A stretch of DNA of 64,000 nt from Sphingobacteriaceae bacterium (GCA_903642215.1 CAHJWG010000004.1:170602-234601), one strand, 5' to 3'. Positions 1-9,288 are shown, counted from the stretch's first letter. Numbers and translations: made by a program. Notes: generated by a model from the letters alone, not told the origin.

Positions 1-1828
1 TGCTGTAATCTGTAAATAATATCTGCGGATACTTGGAAGTTGCGCTTGTTCCGTTCTGGTAGCTGTAATTCCCGCCGGTAACCGTCCAGCTGTATGTATT
101 GGCCAGCTCGGTAGCGGTACCTGTAAATATCGTTTGCGTGGCACCGGCATTGTTGGCAAAAGTAAGTGTTTGGCTGGTACCGCAATAAATTTTATCAGGC
201 GATAAACTAACCGTTGGGGTAGTGTTTACGGTAATCGTTTGCGAAGTGCTGACATTACCGCAGGATTCTGTTCCGATGGATAAGGTCAGCGTATAAATTC
301 CCGGAGAAAAAAACTGTATCTGCGGGCTGTGGCTTGCTGCAGTTGTGCCGTTAATGAAACTGATTGCTGCCGGCCCGGTTACACTCCAGGTATAAGCATT
401 ATTTTGAGGGATATTTGCGCAGGAATTATCTATAACAGATCCATCCGTTGCAGTAACAACCCCGCTGCTGCAAATAGTTGACGCATCTACGGTAAATGCA
501 GGCTGCGGTTTTGCTAAAATACAAATATGTTTTTCAAGTGGATCTGCGCCGCAAACGCTGCCGCTCTGCGATTGTAGCTCCAGTTTGATTGTGTGCTGGC
601 CCGGCGTTGTAAAAGTATAGGTAAAAGAAGTACCTACTGTATAATTAATTTCTTGCGCCACACCATCAATATACCAGGTATATTGCGCATTGCTGTTTGT
701 ACAATCAGCACCCGTACCGGATGCATCCTGTCCGGGATCAGAAGTATTGTTAAAAGTAACCGGCTCGTTTAAACAGGCACTTAGCGGGGCAGTAAAACTA
801 TTTGTTGGCGGCCGCACCACTTTAGCATAACTGGTTATCGGCGAACCCAATGTACCGCAAATCCTGCTGCTTACCTGTGCATTTACCTGGAAACTGTTTG
901 CCTGGTTTCCGCTGGTGCTGCCGCAGGAAGGCTGTGTGTACGGGTGTGAAAGTACACCGCCCAGATTTTTAATATCGCATAAAGTATAAATGCTGGGTTG
1001 GCTTCCATCGCCCCAATTTACGATGTAAACATTTCCCGGATAATTGTACTGGATACCATTTGGCGAGGTGTAATCAACAGTATAACTTAACTGGCCCGTA
1101 CCATTGATCAGGCAAACAGTATTTGTACCGGTTGTACCAAAACTTGTATTTAATTTATTGTTAATCAACTGGTAAGCTTTTGTAGCCTCTGTTCCGTTGT
1201 TAGTGGCTTTAACTAAAATCGTATAATTAGAATAACCCGCGTTAAAAGATTTGCTTGGGTTTAAAGTGTACGGCCCGTCATTGGCCTGGCTAAATTCGTT
1301 ACGGAAGCTTGCAGTTACGCTGGCTCCGGTAGTGGATGCGTTAAAAAACGTATAATTTGAACTACTTCCGGAGCAATTACCAAAAATTTCCGGGTTATCG
1401 CTGTTAATCCTGCCTGTACCGCTGATGCTGGCCGTAATTGCCGCACCGGCAACAATATTTATGCTGGCCGTTGCTGATGTTGTTGCCGGATCTGAAGATT
1501 TAACAGCTAAATTGTAACTCCCTGCCGCCAGCCCGGCCGGAATTGTACCGTTTAAAAAAGCCGCGTAAAAACTGGTATAAGTACCAATTTCCGTATCGGG
1601 TGTGCCGCCCGGAACAGAAGAAATGTATAGTTTAAAAACATTATCAGCATTAATACAGCCGCCGCTGGTATTGATATTAAAAGGCACCGCAATGCTGGAA
1701 CCTGGCGTGTAAGGCCCGGCATCAATCGTACTGATGGTTAACGTTTGCGCTTGTAAAGTGGTTGCATAAAGTGTTAAAAACGAGATAAATAGAATTACTT
1801 TTTGCAGATAGTAGTAGATTTGCTTCAT
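1..1828 (-). CDS. Large secreted PKD-type repeat protein, 5' part only
   Basis: The reading frame is open from an ATG at 1828 (minus strand) to the left edge, so only the N-terminal 609 residues are visible. Residues 1-30 form a typical signal peptide ending TTLQAQ. After it come Ser/Thr/Asn/Gly-rich beta-sandwich segments with few charged residues. Recurring phrases of the type YTWSVTGPAAISF and TPGQHTIKLELQSQSGSVCG look like PKD/Ig-like modules, and paired cysteines recur. Bacteroidota proteins of this build are usually very large and exported by the type IX system with a C-terminal sorting domain; that end lies outside the window. The role is probably cell-surface adhesion or matrix, inferred from architecture only. 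A second ATG just upstream is out of frame and closes at once, which supports the chosen start. Confidence 0.75.
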   Translation of the reverse strand, partial: MKQIYYYLQKVILFISFLTLYATTLQAQTLTISTIDAGPYTPGSSIAVPFNINTSGGCINADNVFKLYISSVPGGTPDTEIGTYTSFYAAFLNGTIPAGLAAGSYNLAVKSSDPATTSATASINIVAGAAITASISGTGRINSDNPEIFGNCSGSSSNYTFFNASTTGASVTASFRNEFSQANDGPYTLNPSKSFNAGYSNYTILVKATNNGTEATKAYQLINNKLNTSFGTTGTNTVCLINGTGQLSYTVDYTSPNGIQYNYPGNVYIVNWGDGSQPSIYTLCDIKNLGGVLSHPYTQPSCGSTSGNQANSFQVNAQVSSRICGTLGSPITSYAKVVRPPTNSFTAPLSACLNEPVTFNNTSDPGQDASGTGADCTNSNAQYTWYIDGVAQEINYTVGTSFTYTFTTPGQHTIKLELQSQSGSVCGADPLEKHICILAKPQPAFTVDASTICSSGVVTATDGSVIDNSCANIPQNNAYTWSVTGPAAISFINGTTAASHSPQIQFFSPGIYTLTLSIGTESCGNVSTSQTITVNTTPTVSLSPDKIYCGTSQTLTFANNAGATQTIFTGTATELANTYSWTVTGGNYSYQNGTSATSKYPQILFTDYS

Positions 1829-1955
1829 TCCTTCATCGGCTTAAAAGTTCAAATCTGGTTGTACGTTTTTCGGCAGTGCAAGTTTCGGGTATAATTCTCC
1901 CCAACTGCGCTTTAAAACAGATTGCCATGCAACTCAGGGCTCAACTTTTAGCCGG

Positions 1956-1967
1956 TAAAAACAGTAT
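1956..1967 (+). repeat. R3 dispersed 12-mer
   Basis: Exact TAAAAACAGTAT preceded by CCGG, between the divergent PKD protein and GH39 genes. The 289-nt gap 1829-2117 shows nothing else that can be named with confidence. Confidence 0.7.
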
Positions 1968-2117
1968 ATCTTTTTGTTGATGTTGATTTAGTAAGGATTT
2001 CTCGTTCAACATAAATTATGAAAATCCGATATAAATTTTTTTAGGTTTACATTAAAACCAAGTACAATTTGCAGTCAGGTGTATGATTTTTATCAACACA
2101 GAACCAGCAATAAACTC

Positions 2118-3806
2118 ATGAAAAATCTCATCAAAATCCTATTCTGTATTGCTTTGCTGCATGCTTCTTTTACCCATGTAAAAGCACAAAGTACGGCTTC
2201 CATCCGGGTTAACCTGGATCATGAAATTGCACCGATGAAACCAATCTGGGCATGGTTCGGGGCCGATGAACCGAATTATGCGTATATGAAAGACGGGCAG
2301 AAACTGCTCACAGAACTTTCCAACCTCAGCAAAAATCCCGTGTATTTCAGGACACATAATTTAATGACTTCCGGCGACGGAACAGCGGCTTTAAAATGGG
2401 GTTCCACCAATATTTATACGGAAGATAAAAACGGAAACCCGGTTTATAGCTGGACAATTGTTGACCGGATTTTTGATACTTACCTAAAACGAGGCATCAA
2501 ACCGCTGGCACAAATCGGCTTTATGCCCGAGGCTTTGTCCACACATCCCGAGCCTTACCGACATCATTGGCAGCCCGGCCATCCGTACAAAGAAATTATT
2601 ACGGGCTGGGCTTATCCGCCGAAAAATTATGAAAAATGGGGAAATCTGGTGTATGAGTGGGTGAAACATTGTGTAAAAAGATACGGCCAAAAGGAGGTGG
2701 AAAGCTGGTATTGGGAAGTTTGGAACGAACCGAACGGCGATTACTGGAAAGGCACCGTGTCCGAGTTTTATAAACTGTATGATTACGCTGCCGATGGTTT
2801 AAAACGCGCTTTGCCAACCGCAAAAATCGGTGGCTGCAATGTTGCCGGAACCGGCGGTGCAGGCGGAACTAAGTTTTTACGCGGATTTTTGCAGCATTGT
2901 ATTTCGGATACCAATTATGTAACGGGTAAAATCGGTTCGCCGCTGGATGCTGTTTTATTTCATGCCAAAGGTTCGCCGAAGCTGATTAACGGCGTAGTGC
3001 GGATGAACATGGGTACGCAATTACGCGATATTGAAGCGGGTTTTAAGCTAGTTAATTCTTATCCGCAGATAAAAAACCTACCCATTATTTTAGGCGAATC
3101 CGATCCGGAAGGTTGCGCGGCTTGCGGGATGCAAACCAATCCGGAGAACGCTTACCGCAACGGAACGATGTTTTCCAGTTATACGGCTGCTTCTTTTGCG
3201 CGGGAATATTTGCTGGCCGATCAATACCAGGTCAACTTTAAAGGCTCGGTTTCGTGGTCGTTTGAGTTTGAAAATCAGCCCTGGTTTTACGGTTTCCGCG
3301 ATCTGGCAACCAACGGCGTGGATAAACCGGTTTTAAACGTTTTCAGGATGTTTGGCAAGATGAGCGGAAATCGGGTGGAAGTTATCGGCAGCAATTTTTA
3401 CCCGTTAAAAACAGTATGCGATTCGAGCATCAGGAACGGAACGGATATTGGTGCGCTGGCTTCCAAAGATAAAAATACAGCTGCGGTAATGGTTTGGAAT
3501 TATCATGATGATGATTTGCATGAACCTGCAAACCTGGTTAACATCAGCATCAATGGTTTATCTGCAAAAACAGTTAAAGTAACGCGGTTTCTGATCGACC
3601 AAAATCATAGCAACTCTTACGAAGCTTGGAAGAAAATGGGTTCTCCGCAGCAACTAACCCCAACCCAAATTACACAATTTGAGCAAGCCGGACTGTTGCA
3701 GATGGATGGAAATGTGCAGCAAATGCTGGTAGAAAACGGACAGTTAAATATGAAAATTAACCTGGAACGGCAAGGTGTTGAATTGTTAAAATTGGATTGG
3801 AAGTAA
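2118..3806 (+). CDS. Secreted glycoside hydrolase family 39-like (beta-xylosidase type)
   Basis: The ATG at 2118 is preferred over the in-frame ATG at 2079, because it begins a clean signal peptide (MKNLIKILFCIALLHASF, cleavage near VKAQ). The 562-residue product has a (beta/alpha)8 clan GH-A layout. YFRTHN lies in strand 2. The acid/base glutamate is in WNEPNG (about E204) and the likely nucleophile is in IILGESDPEG (about E327), followed by an all-beta tail. GH39 enzymes release beta-xylose or related sugars from glycans. The exact substrate cannot be read from the sequence. The product is predicted periplasmic or surface-exposed. It stands alone, with no SusC/SusD partners in the window, so it is not in a typical polysaccharide utilisation locus here. 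One copy of the R3 12-mer lies in the coding sequence at 3406. Confidence 0.8.
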   Translation: MKNLIKILFCIALLHASFTHVKAQSTASIRVNLDHEIAPMKPIWAWFGADEPNYAYMKDGQKLLTELSNLSKNPVYFRTHNLMTSGDGTAALKWGSTNIYTEDKNGNPVYSWTIVDRIFDTYLKRGIKPLAQIGFMPEALSTHPEPYRHHWQPGHPYKEIITGWAYPPKNYEKWGNLVYEWVKHCVKRYGQKEVESWYWEVWNEPNGDYWKGTVSEFYKLYDYAADGLKRALPTAKIGGCNVAGTGGAGGTKFLRGFLQHCISDTNYVTGKIGSPLDAVLFHAKGSPKLINGVVRMNMGTQLRDIEAGFKLVNSYPQIKNLPIILGESDPEGCAACGMQTNPENAYRNGTMFSSYTAASFAREYLLADQYQVNFKGSVSWSFEFENQPWFYGFRDLATNGVDKPVLNVFRMFGKMSGNRVEVIGSNFYPLKTVCDSSIRNGTDIGALASKDKNTAAVMVWNYHDDDLHEPANLVNISINGLSAKTVKVTRFLIDQNHSNSYEAWKKMGSPQQLTPTQITQFEQAGLLQMDGNVQQMLVENGQLNMKINLERQGVELLKLDWK

Positions 3807-3818
3807 AAAAAGATGTGG

Positions 3819-3830
3819 TAAAAGAAGCAT
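3819..3830 (+). repeat. R3 dispersed 12-mer after the GH39 stop
   Basis: Exact TAAAAGAAGCAT, preceded by GG and followed by C, 12 nt after the GH39 stop codon. Confidence 0.7.
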
Positions 3831-4012
3831 CAGTTTAACTAATATTTAAGCTAAACAGTTATTTAGAAAGTTTAGCTAATTTGCATACCGAGCGTAACAA
3901 GCTAAAACATTCGGCTTAATCTATACATACAATTTTGGAAAAGGCGGGAAGGCAGGTATTGGATACAACCTTTAACCTTATTGCCCTTCGCCTTTTTTCC
4001 TTATATTTAACT

Positions 4013-4927
4013 ATGGAATTTGGAAGAGTGCTGCCGCAGGAATTACCCGGTATCGATTTTAATTTACCGCCCGATCCGGCTTTTAATAACGCAACTTTCA
4101 GCAAAAAGAAACCGCTGAAAAAGCTGAAAGTGCATGTTGGCTGTACTACTTGGGGCAGAAAAGAATGGGTTGGGCAGATTTTTTTGCCGGGAACAAAAGA
4201 AACAAATTTTCTGGAAGCTTACGTTAAACAGTTTAATACCGTTGAGCTGAACGCTACTTTTTACCAGGTTTACTCGCCGGAAGTGATCGAAAAATGGAAG
4301 ATAAAAGCAGCATCTAATCCTGATTTTTTGTTTTGTCCGAAAGTTTCTAAAGCCATTAGTCATATCGGCCGCCTGCAAAATGCGGCGGAATTAACCACGG
4401 CTTATTACGAAGGCATCATCGCCTTCGGCGAAAAATTGGGTCCTCTTTTTTTACAGCTCAGCGATAATTATGTTCCGCAAAACTTTGCCGATTTGCAGCA
4501 ATATCTGGGGCAGCTGCCAAAGGATGTTTCGATTTTTGTGGAGTTACGGCACGGCGAATGGTTTGCAAACCAGACGATCCGGGAGAAAATATTTAACCTT
4601 TTCCGGGAATTAAACATTGGCGCGGTAATAACAGATACTGCCGGCAGGCGGGATGCCGTACATATGCACCTGCCCATACCTGCTGCTTTTATCCGTTTTG
4701 TAGGTAATAATTTAGATCCCTCGGATTATGCCCGGGCGGATGAATGGATCGAACGTTTTAAAAAATGGCAGGATCAAGGCCTGGAATCCTTGTTTCTGTT
4801 TATTCATCAAAAGGAGGAAAACGCTTCTCCGATTTTAGCAGACTACTTTATCCAACGATTAAATAAAGAGTTAAAGCTGGAAATCAAACGGCCGCATTTT
4901 ATCCCTAAAACGTTAGAATTATTTTGA
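4013..4927 (+). CDS. DUF72 (YecE-like) family protein
   Basis: The start is the ATG at 4013; an upstream in-frame alternative at 3935 would add 26 residues without family similarity. The 304-residue product has the DUF72 TIM-barrel pattern. VHVGCTTWGRKEWVGQIF is followed by YVKQFNTVELNATFYQ, then FCPKVSKAISH, LGPLFLQLSDNY, VFVELRHGEWF and the C-terminal FLFIHQKEENASP. DUF72 proteins are widespread and often described as endonuclease-IV-like barrels, but no biochemical role is firmly established. The gene is convergent with the SRPBCC gene, and a strong hairpin terminator lies between them. The assignment to the family is confident; the function is unknown. Confidence 0.85.
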   Translation: MEFGRVLPQELPGIDFNLPPDPAFNNATFSKKKPLKKLKVHVGCTTWGRKEWVGQIFLPGTKETNFLEAYVKQFNTVELNATFYQVYSPEVIEKWKIKAASNPDFLFCPKVSKAISHIGRLQNAAELTTAYYEGIIAFGEKLGPLFLQLSDNYVPQNFADLQQYLGQLPKDVSIFVELRHGEWFANQTIREKIFNLFRELNIGAVITDTAGRRDAVHMHLPIPAAFIRFVGNNLDPSDYARADEWIERFKKWQDQGLESLFLFIHQKEENASPILADYFIQRLNKELKLEIKRPHFIPKTLELF

Positions 4928-4930
4928 TTG

Positions 4931-4972
4931 AAACACCAAAGCCTTTGGATTTATCAAAGGCTTTGGTGTTTA
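4931..4972. terminator. Bidirectional hairpin terminator
   Basis: Perfect 17-bp stem (AAACACCAAAGCCTTTG and its complement) with a 7-nt loop, flanked by A- and T-rich tracts, between the convergent DUF72 and SRPBCC genes. Confidence 0.85.
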
Positions 4973-4983
4973 TTTTAAGATGC

Positions 4984-4996
4984 TAAAAACAGCATC
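4984..4996 (-). repeat. R3 dispersed 12-mer overlapping a stop codon
   Basis: On the minus strand the TGA of the SRPBCC gene is the start of TGATGCTGTTTTTA, so the repeat supplies or overlaps the stop codon. Confidence 0.7.
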
Positions 4997-5696
4997 AGGC
5001 TGGCACGCTGCCCGATTCAATATAAGTTTTAAAGTTCTCAATATCATTACGGATCAGTTTCTCAAAAACAGGCGTAAACAATTTGGCCAAACCTTCGCCC
5101 GTACCGCCAACCGGTGGTTTATAGCTAATCACAACATTAATGATCGTTCCCTTGCCTTCCGGCGCGTTTGAAAAAGTTACATGGCCTTCGTTCTCCACGG
5201 ATGATCCTTTTAAAGATTTCCAGCTGATCAGCCTGCCAGGTTCATCTTTAGTAATTTGTGCTTCCCAACCTAACTTTACCAAATTTCCGGGGATTTTTGC
5301 TACCCAATAAGAATTTTTAACATCTTTTTCTACCACGGATGCCAGGTGTTTCATAAACAAAGGCAGGTTTTCTAACCTCCGCCAAAAGTTGTAAACTTCC
5401 TGTTTCGGTTTATTTACCGTGATAGTATGAGTGATGTGGATATTGGAAGGTGATTTACTGATACCCAGACTTTTATAAACCGGACAAACACCGGTAATGC
5501 CTCGAAACAACAGATAACTGCCGGCGGCGGCTTCTACCAAACTCCGGATCGGGTTACTAAATAAACCTGAAATACCTGCAGCCGCGATTTTTGTTCCTAA
5601 CGACAGGGAAACCAATCGTTCTCCCCAAGCCAAATTCGGGATAATAGCTGAAGGCGGCGTATGTAAACCAATCCGTTGCGCAAATGTGAGTGCCAT
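4995..5696 (-). CDS. DUF2892 membrane segment plus SRPBCC (cyclase/dehydrase) domain protein
   Basis: The product is 233 residues in two parts. Residues 1-80 carry a YgaP-like DUF2892 inner-membrane module with two hydrophobic helices (LGTKIAAAGISGLF and SLVEAAAGSYLLFRGITGVCPVY). Residues 85-230 form a START/SRPBCC lipid-binding fold (IHITHTITVNKPKQEVYNFW, LPLFMKHLASVV, GRLISWKSL). Proteins of this two-part form are common in soil bacteria and are usually annotated as polyketide cyclase/dehydrase, although no ligand is known. The ATG at 5696 is the first start in frame. The stop overlaps an R3 repeat copy. Family call secure, function open. Confidence 0.8.
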   Translation of the reverse strand: MALTFAQRIGLHTPPSAIIPNLAWGERLVSLSLGTKIAAAGISGLFSNPIRSLVEAAAGSYLLFRGITGVCPVYKSLGISKSPSNIHITHTITVNKPKQEVYNFWRRLENLPLFMKHLASVVEKDVKNSYWVAKIPGNLVKLGWEAQITKDEPGRLISWKSLKGSSVENEGHVTFSNAPEGKGTIINVVISYKPPVGGTGEGLAKLFTPVFEKLIRNDIENFKTYIESGSVPA

Positions 5697-5870
5697 AAAT
5701 TTGTGTTTGCTATAATAACGTTTAAAAGAAGTACAGGTTTTTCACCCATAAAAATAGTAGTAATTTTAGGTTGAAGAAAGTTATTTCCGTCAAAAATTAA
5801 TTTTTCCGGGATAAGAGAAGCGTAAATTTATCATCATCTTCCTCAAAGAAAACTTAATTGAACCTTCAAC

Positions 5871-5908
5871 AAAAAAGAGCAATACCTTTTTACAGCATTG
5901 CTCTTTTT
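5871..5908. terminator. Hairpin terminator
   Basis: Stem AAAAAAGAGCAAT / ATTGCTCTTTTT with a 13-nt loop. It is placed to end minus-strand transcription of the acidic protein gene that stops at 5937. Confidence 0.75.
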
Positions 5909-5936
5909 ACACCTATTATTTTAGAACTGCTTAATT

Positions 5937-6521
5937 TTAGTCGTAAGTTTTTTTACGATCAGGATTATCTTCTCCATCTTCAATTTCGGGTGGATTAGAA
6001 ATTTCTTCGCTTGGCTGGTTTAAAGCAGAACTGCCCAAACCCAAACTATGATGTTCTGAACTGCTTGCATCACGGTTGTTTTTTTGTTCCAGTTCTGTGG
6101 TACCGAAATTCTGTCCGCCCATCGGTGATCCCTCCAGATTTGTAACATCCGCATCATGAACGGTTTTTTCATTACCAATCCAGGTTTTGGTTAATTCGCG
6201 TTCTGTCGGATCGTCACTATTGGCATTAAAACCGTCGCTGTCATCTAAATCATCTTCGCCGGTGGTATCATCAAAATCTTCATCATCGTCATCATCAAAA
6301 CCCGCAGCATCAGATTCTTTTGGCAAATCGTTAGTCGGGTTCATCGTTGTTGTTCCGTGGTCACCTTCTTCCCGGTCATCATTTTTTTCAACATCAGTTT
6401 TTGTGGTGGAAGGATCACTGTAAGTGCCGCCGTCAAAAATCCGTTTTCCCGGATTGTTATTTGAGGTTTCCTTTGCATAATCTGATTGATTATTTAAAGG
6501 ATTGCTTTCATATTCGTTCAT
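5937..6521 (-). CDS. Acidic Asp/Asn-rich protein of unknown function
   Basis: The 194-residue protein has no signal peptide or membrane segment. Its composition is strongly acidic and low complexity, with a central run DDDDEDFDDTTGEDDLDDSDG and many Asn, Ser and Gly residues, and looks disordered throughout. It ends NPDRKKTYD. A second acidic protein at 47334-47729 has a similar D/E-rich middle and the same monocistronic arrangement, so the two may be paralogues in style. Such proteins in Bacteroidota have no established role; charge buffering, stress protection or nucleoid interaction would be guesses. The Asp runs depend on codon choice, yet the frame is intact, has an ATG, and is followed by a terminator, so it is a real gene. 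Confidence 0.7.
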   Translation of the reverse strand: MNEYESNPLNNQSDYAKETSNNNPGKRIFDGGTYSDPSTTKTDVEKNDDREEGDHGTTTMNPTNDLPKESDAAGFDDDDDEDFDDTTGEDDLDDSDGFNANSDDPTERELTKTWIGNEKTVHDADVTNLEGSPMGGQNFGTTELEQKNNRDASSSEHHSLGLGSSALNQPSEEISNPPEIEDGEDNPDRKKTYD

Positions 6522-6589
6522 AAAAACACGTTTAAGTTTGTGTTAAAAAGAACGCAGCAGGCTTAAAGTTGTTTACAGGAAATGTACGA

Positions 6590-6601
6590 TAAAAGAAGTA
6601 T
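6590..6601 (+). repeat. R3 dispersed 12-mer
   Basis: Exact TAAAAGAAGTAT, between the acidic protein gene and the SDR gene. Confidence 0.7.
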
Positions 6602-6665
6602 TGAAGTTGGATTTAGAAAATCTACTTGATTCGATTTTTCATCAAACCCACAACCTTCTAACCAA

Positions 6666-7439
6666 TTACTGGTAAATCTTCATAGCGGTACGTTCTACCA
6701 AGCTTTTCGGCAGCAGCCAGCTTACGAAAGCACCTAACTTATTGATGGTACCGGTAATTACTTCTGCCTTTTTTTGGTACATTGCTTTTACTGCAATTTT
6801 GGCTACCGCTTGCGGTGTCATATTTACCTGGCTGGCAGCTTTCAATCCTTTTGGCCCGAGTTTCGCCCGAAGAACAAAATCAGTATCTGTGGCTCCGGGA
6901 GAAACGCAGGTTACCGAAACATGTTTATGCCTGAGTTCCTGGTGTAACCCACGACTAAAACGCAATAAAAAAGCTTTGCTGGCAGCGTATAATGATAATC
7001 CGGGAACGGCTTGATAAGCCGCAGAACTGGCCGTATTTAAAATGTAGGATTGGGGCTGTAATAAAAGCTGCGGTAAAAAAAGCTGTGTCAAAGCAACCGG
7101 AACCAGCATATTTAGCTGTAGCATATTCTGGTTTTCCGTTAAAGTATGCCGGTCAAAACTGCCGCTTAAACCATAACCGGCATTGTTTACCAAAATATTT
7201 ATGTTGAAGTTTTGTTCTATGCACCAGTTAAAAACCCGTTGTGCGGCATCAGCTTCCGACAAATCAATAGCCAGATATGCTGTTTTTATGCCATATTTTT
7301 GGCCAAGTTCCGCGGTAACCTGCTGCAATAATTCTTCAGAACGTGCAACCAGCAACAAATCATTTTTACGCATAGCCAATTCTTCAGCTATTGCTTTGCC
7401 AATTCCTTTGCTGGCACCGGTTATTAAGGCGTAACCCAT
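6666..7439 (-). CDS. Short-chain dehydrogenase/reductase (DltE-like)
   Basis: The 257-residue product is a classical SDR. It has the nucleotide-binding glycine motif TGASKGIG (residues 7-14), NNAG at 85-88, the catalytic serine in NTASSAA (about S138/139) and YAASK (Y151, K155). The arginine/serine pattern after the second beta strand (LLLVARSEELL) is typical of NADP-preferring members. The substrate is unknown. It lies 53 nt downstream of the PhyH-type oxygenase gene on the same strand, but a hairpin terminator separates them, so co-transcription is uncertain. Confidence 0.85.
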   Translation of the reverse strand: MGYALITGASKGIGKAIAEELAMRKNDLLLVARSEELLQQVTAELGQKYGIKTAYLAIDLSEADAAQRVFNWCIEQNFNINILVNNAGYGLSGSFDRHTLTENQNMLQLNMLVPVALTQLFLPQLLLQPQSYILNTASSAAYQAVPGLSLYAASKAFLLRFSRGLHQELRHKHVSVTCVSPGATDTDFVLRAKLGPKGLKAASQVNMTPQAVAKIAVKAMYQKKAEVITGTINKLGAFVSWLLPKSLVERTAMKIYQ

Positions 7440-7454
7440 ATTTTTATAATTAAA

Positions 7455-7475
7455 AAAGGCTGGTTCGGCCAGCCT
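7455..7475 (-). terminator. Hairpin terminator after the PhyH gene
   Basis: AAGGCTGG / CCAGCCTT stem with a short loop, followed on the minus strand by a run of T, between the PhyH stop (7493) and the SDR start (7439). Confidence 0.75.
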
Positions 7476-7492
7476 TGCAGATTAAAATAATT

Positions 7493-8308
7493 TTAAAATT
7501 TTACTTTAGAAATAAAATGGTGATAAAAAGGTGTTTTGCTTTGGGCATGTTTCTCAATAAATTTTCCGGTGATAATCGGGATATACATTACGCGCCGCCT
7601 GCTTTTTAAACCGGTATAAGGCGATTGCTGCACGCGGTGCCACAACCTGCCGTCGTGCACGGTTAAATCTCCGGCCCGGATATCAACGCCGGTTTCCTGC
7701 GGATCCGGATCATTATCGATAAAATACTTCTTGGCAAACAAAAGTTTCAGAATTCCCTGCTTGTGTGTTCCGGTTAAAACACGCAGGCCGCCGTTTTCCG
7801 CCGGGCAATCATCCAAATGGATGCCCACGTTTAACATCGGCATAATACGCTGGCCCAAAAATAAATCCCGCGGGCTATCGGTATGCCAGCCCATCTGAGA
7901 AAAAGAACTGTCTGCTGTTTTGATATACTGATTGATCACCAGTCCGTCTTTTTCATTTTCGCCGATACGGCCCTCATAAGGTGTAACCATTTCTGTTAAA
8001 GCCTGGAAACGGGGATCTTTTAAAAACTCGTGCAGGATGGCACTATGCATCGAAGAAAAACAAAACCGCTGGATAATTTTTTCGCCGTTTTCATCTTTTC
8101 CAAACTTTAAAGGCGTCCCGTTTATTTTTTCCCGGCCTTCGGCAAGCCAGTTTTTTTGTAATGTATTGATTTCAGTTAAAAGTGATTCGACGGTTCCTTT
8201 GGTGATAAAATTTCTGAAAACGATTACGCCGTTTTTATCAAAAAAACTTAACTGCTCTGGAGTTAGTTTTTCTCCAAGTGTGAAATCCGGGCATTCAAGT
8301 TTTAACAT
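7493..8308 (-). CDS. Phytanoyl-CoA dioxygenase (PhyH) family protein
   Basis: The 271-residue product is a non-haem Fe(II)/2-oxoglutarate oxygenase. The double-stranded beta-helix metal site is visible as GWHTDSP (H142, D144) plus a distal histidine in GRLWHRVQQSP (about H224). Downstream arginines (KSRRRVMYI) would bind 2-oxoglutarate. NGVIVFRNFI near residue 30 is the usual PhyH N-terminal strand. Bacterial members hydroxylate varied small molecules; no substrate is suggested by the neighbours. The gene is followed by its own terminator. Family call strong, specific reaction unknown. Confidence 0.85.
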   Translation of the reverse strand: MLKLECPDFTLGEKLTPEQLSFFDKNGVIVFRNFITKGTVESLLTEINTLQKNWLAEGREKINGTPLKFGKDENGEKIIQRFCFSSMHSAILHEFLKDPRFQALTEMVTPYEGRIGENEKDGLVINQYIKTADSSFSQMGWHTDSPRDLFLGQRIMPMLNVGIHLDDCPAENGGLRVLTGTHKQGILKLLFAKKYFIDNDPDPQETGVDIRAGDLTVHDGRLWHRVQQSPYTGLKSRRRVMYIPIITGKFIEKHAQSKTPFYHHFISKVKF

Positions 8309-8471
8309 TCTGTTTACAATTATATAATCATAAAAAAACGCATTAATTTTTACAAATCGTTATGTTTTTTTATGGCTTCAAATCTACTCAAATTTGATTT
8401 ACTGTTTAAAATCTGATTTTATATCCTGATATTTTTACATTAGGCTTTCAAAAATGAACCGATATTAATCA

Positions 8472-9119
8472 TCAATACACTGCAATTTTTTTCGAAAGCC
8501 TGTAAAGCAGGTAAGTAATAAACGGTGCGGCAACTACATCAATGGTATAATGCGCATGCTGTACAAGCAATAATATGGCAATTGCAAGTGTGGAAAGTAA
8601 CGCAAAAGCTTTATCGTACTTGTTTTTCATACATAAAAAAATGAGGAACATGGTTGCTGTATGGCCGGAGTAAAACAGATCTTTTGTGATGAGCTGGTTG
8701 CCGTAAAAAAAACCGGTAATGGGATCATGCAAGCTGATTAAACCTTTGGGTATGTTTAAAGGCACTAAACTGATGCTGATGATGCGCGACACGGCTAATA
8801 AAAGGTAAGTCCAGCAAAAAACAATCAGGAAGCGCGGATCTTGTGCGGCACGAAAAGCAGCCAGTATCACCATGCTCCACAAAATACAAAATATGGGTAT
8901 CGAAACGTCGTATTTCGGGATGAGGTTCAGAACCCGGTCGTTCAGTTCAATACCGTTTCTATGCTGGATATGGCTGAAGAAGTAAGGATTGACAATAACA
9001 ATTAAAAGCAGGATAAACAGCACAAGAGCTAATTTTTTTCTGAAGGCGGAAAGCTTCCATTCTTCCGTCCATTTTTGCTTGTATGAAGTAGCGGTTAAAT
9101 TAATGTGATCAATTTCCAT
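8472..9119 (-). CDS. PAP2-like integral membrane phosphatase (sphingomyelin-synthase-like C-terminal family)
   Basis: The 215-residue product has about six hydrophobic helices. Late in the sequence come LFYSGHTATMFLIFL and VQHAHYTIDVVAAPFITYLL. These match the SGH and H...D pair used by the PAP2_C/sphingomyelin-synthase-like group of lipid phosphatases or phosphotransferases. It acts in the cytoplasmic membrane, presumably on a phospholipid or isoprenoid phosphate head group. Sphingobacteriaceae make sphingolipids, so a sphingolipid role is possible but only inferred. It lies apart from its neighbours by more than 150 nt on both sides. Confidence 0.75.
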   Translation of the reverse strand: MEIDHINLTATSYKQKWTEEWKLSAFRKKLALVLFILLLIVIVNPYFFSHIQHRNGIELNDRVLNLIPKYDVSIPIFCILWSMVILAAFRAAQDPRFLIVFCWTYLLLAVSRIISISLVPLNIPKGLISLHDPITGFFYGNQLITKDLFYSGHTATMFLIFLCMKNKYDKAFALLSTLAIAILLLVQHAHYTIDVVAAPFITYLLYRLSKKIAVY

Positions 9120-9248
9120 TCGGGCAGTAAACTTACAGCGTTTTTTAGATATTGTGCAAGCGTAAAATTTATCGGTAATCGTTTACGCCGATTGGCCGGA
9201 AACAGTTTTTAAATTTCTTTTGGGAAGAGAATATCAGGCGAAAAGCGG

Positions 9249-9260
9249 ATACTGTTTTTA
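9249..9260 (-). repeat. R3 dispersed 12-mer
   Basis: ATACTGTTTTTA followed by TCG and TATAAAAATGG, the extended form of the repeat, between the PAP2-like and omega-amidase genes. Confidence 0.7.
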
Positions 9261-9288
9261 TCGTATAAAAATGGTTAAGGAGGAAATT

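Noticed and set aside
3935..4012. Longer start for the DUF72 protein
   Set aside because: The 26 extra residues are hydrophobic and unlike the family; the ATG at 4013 gives the normal N-terminus.
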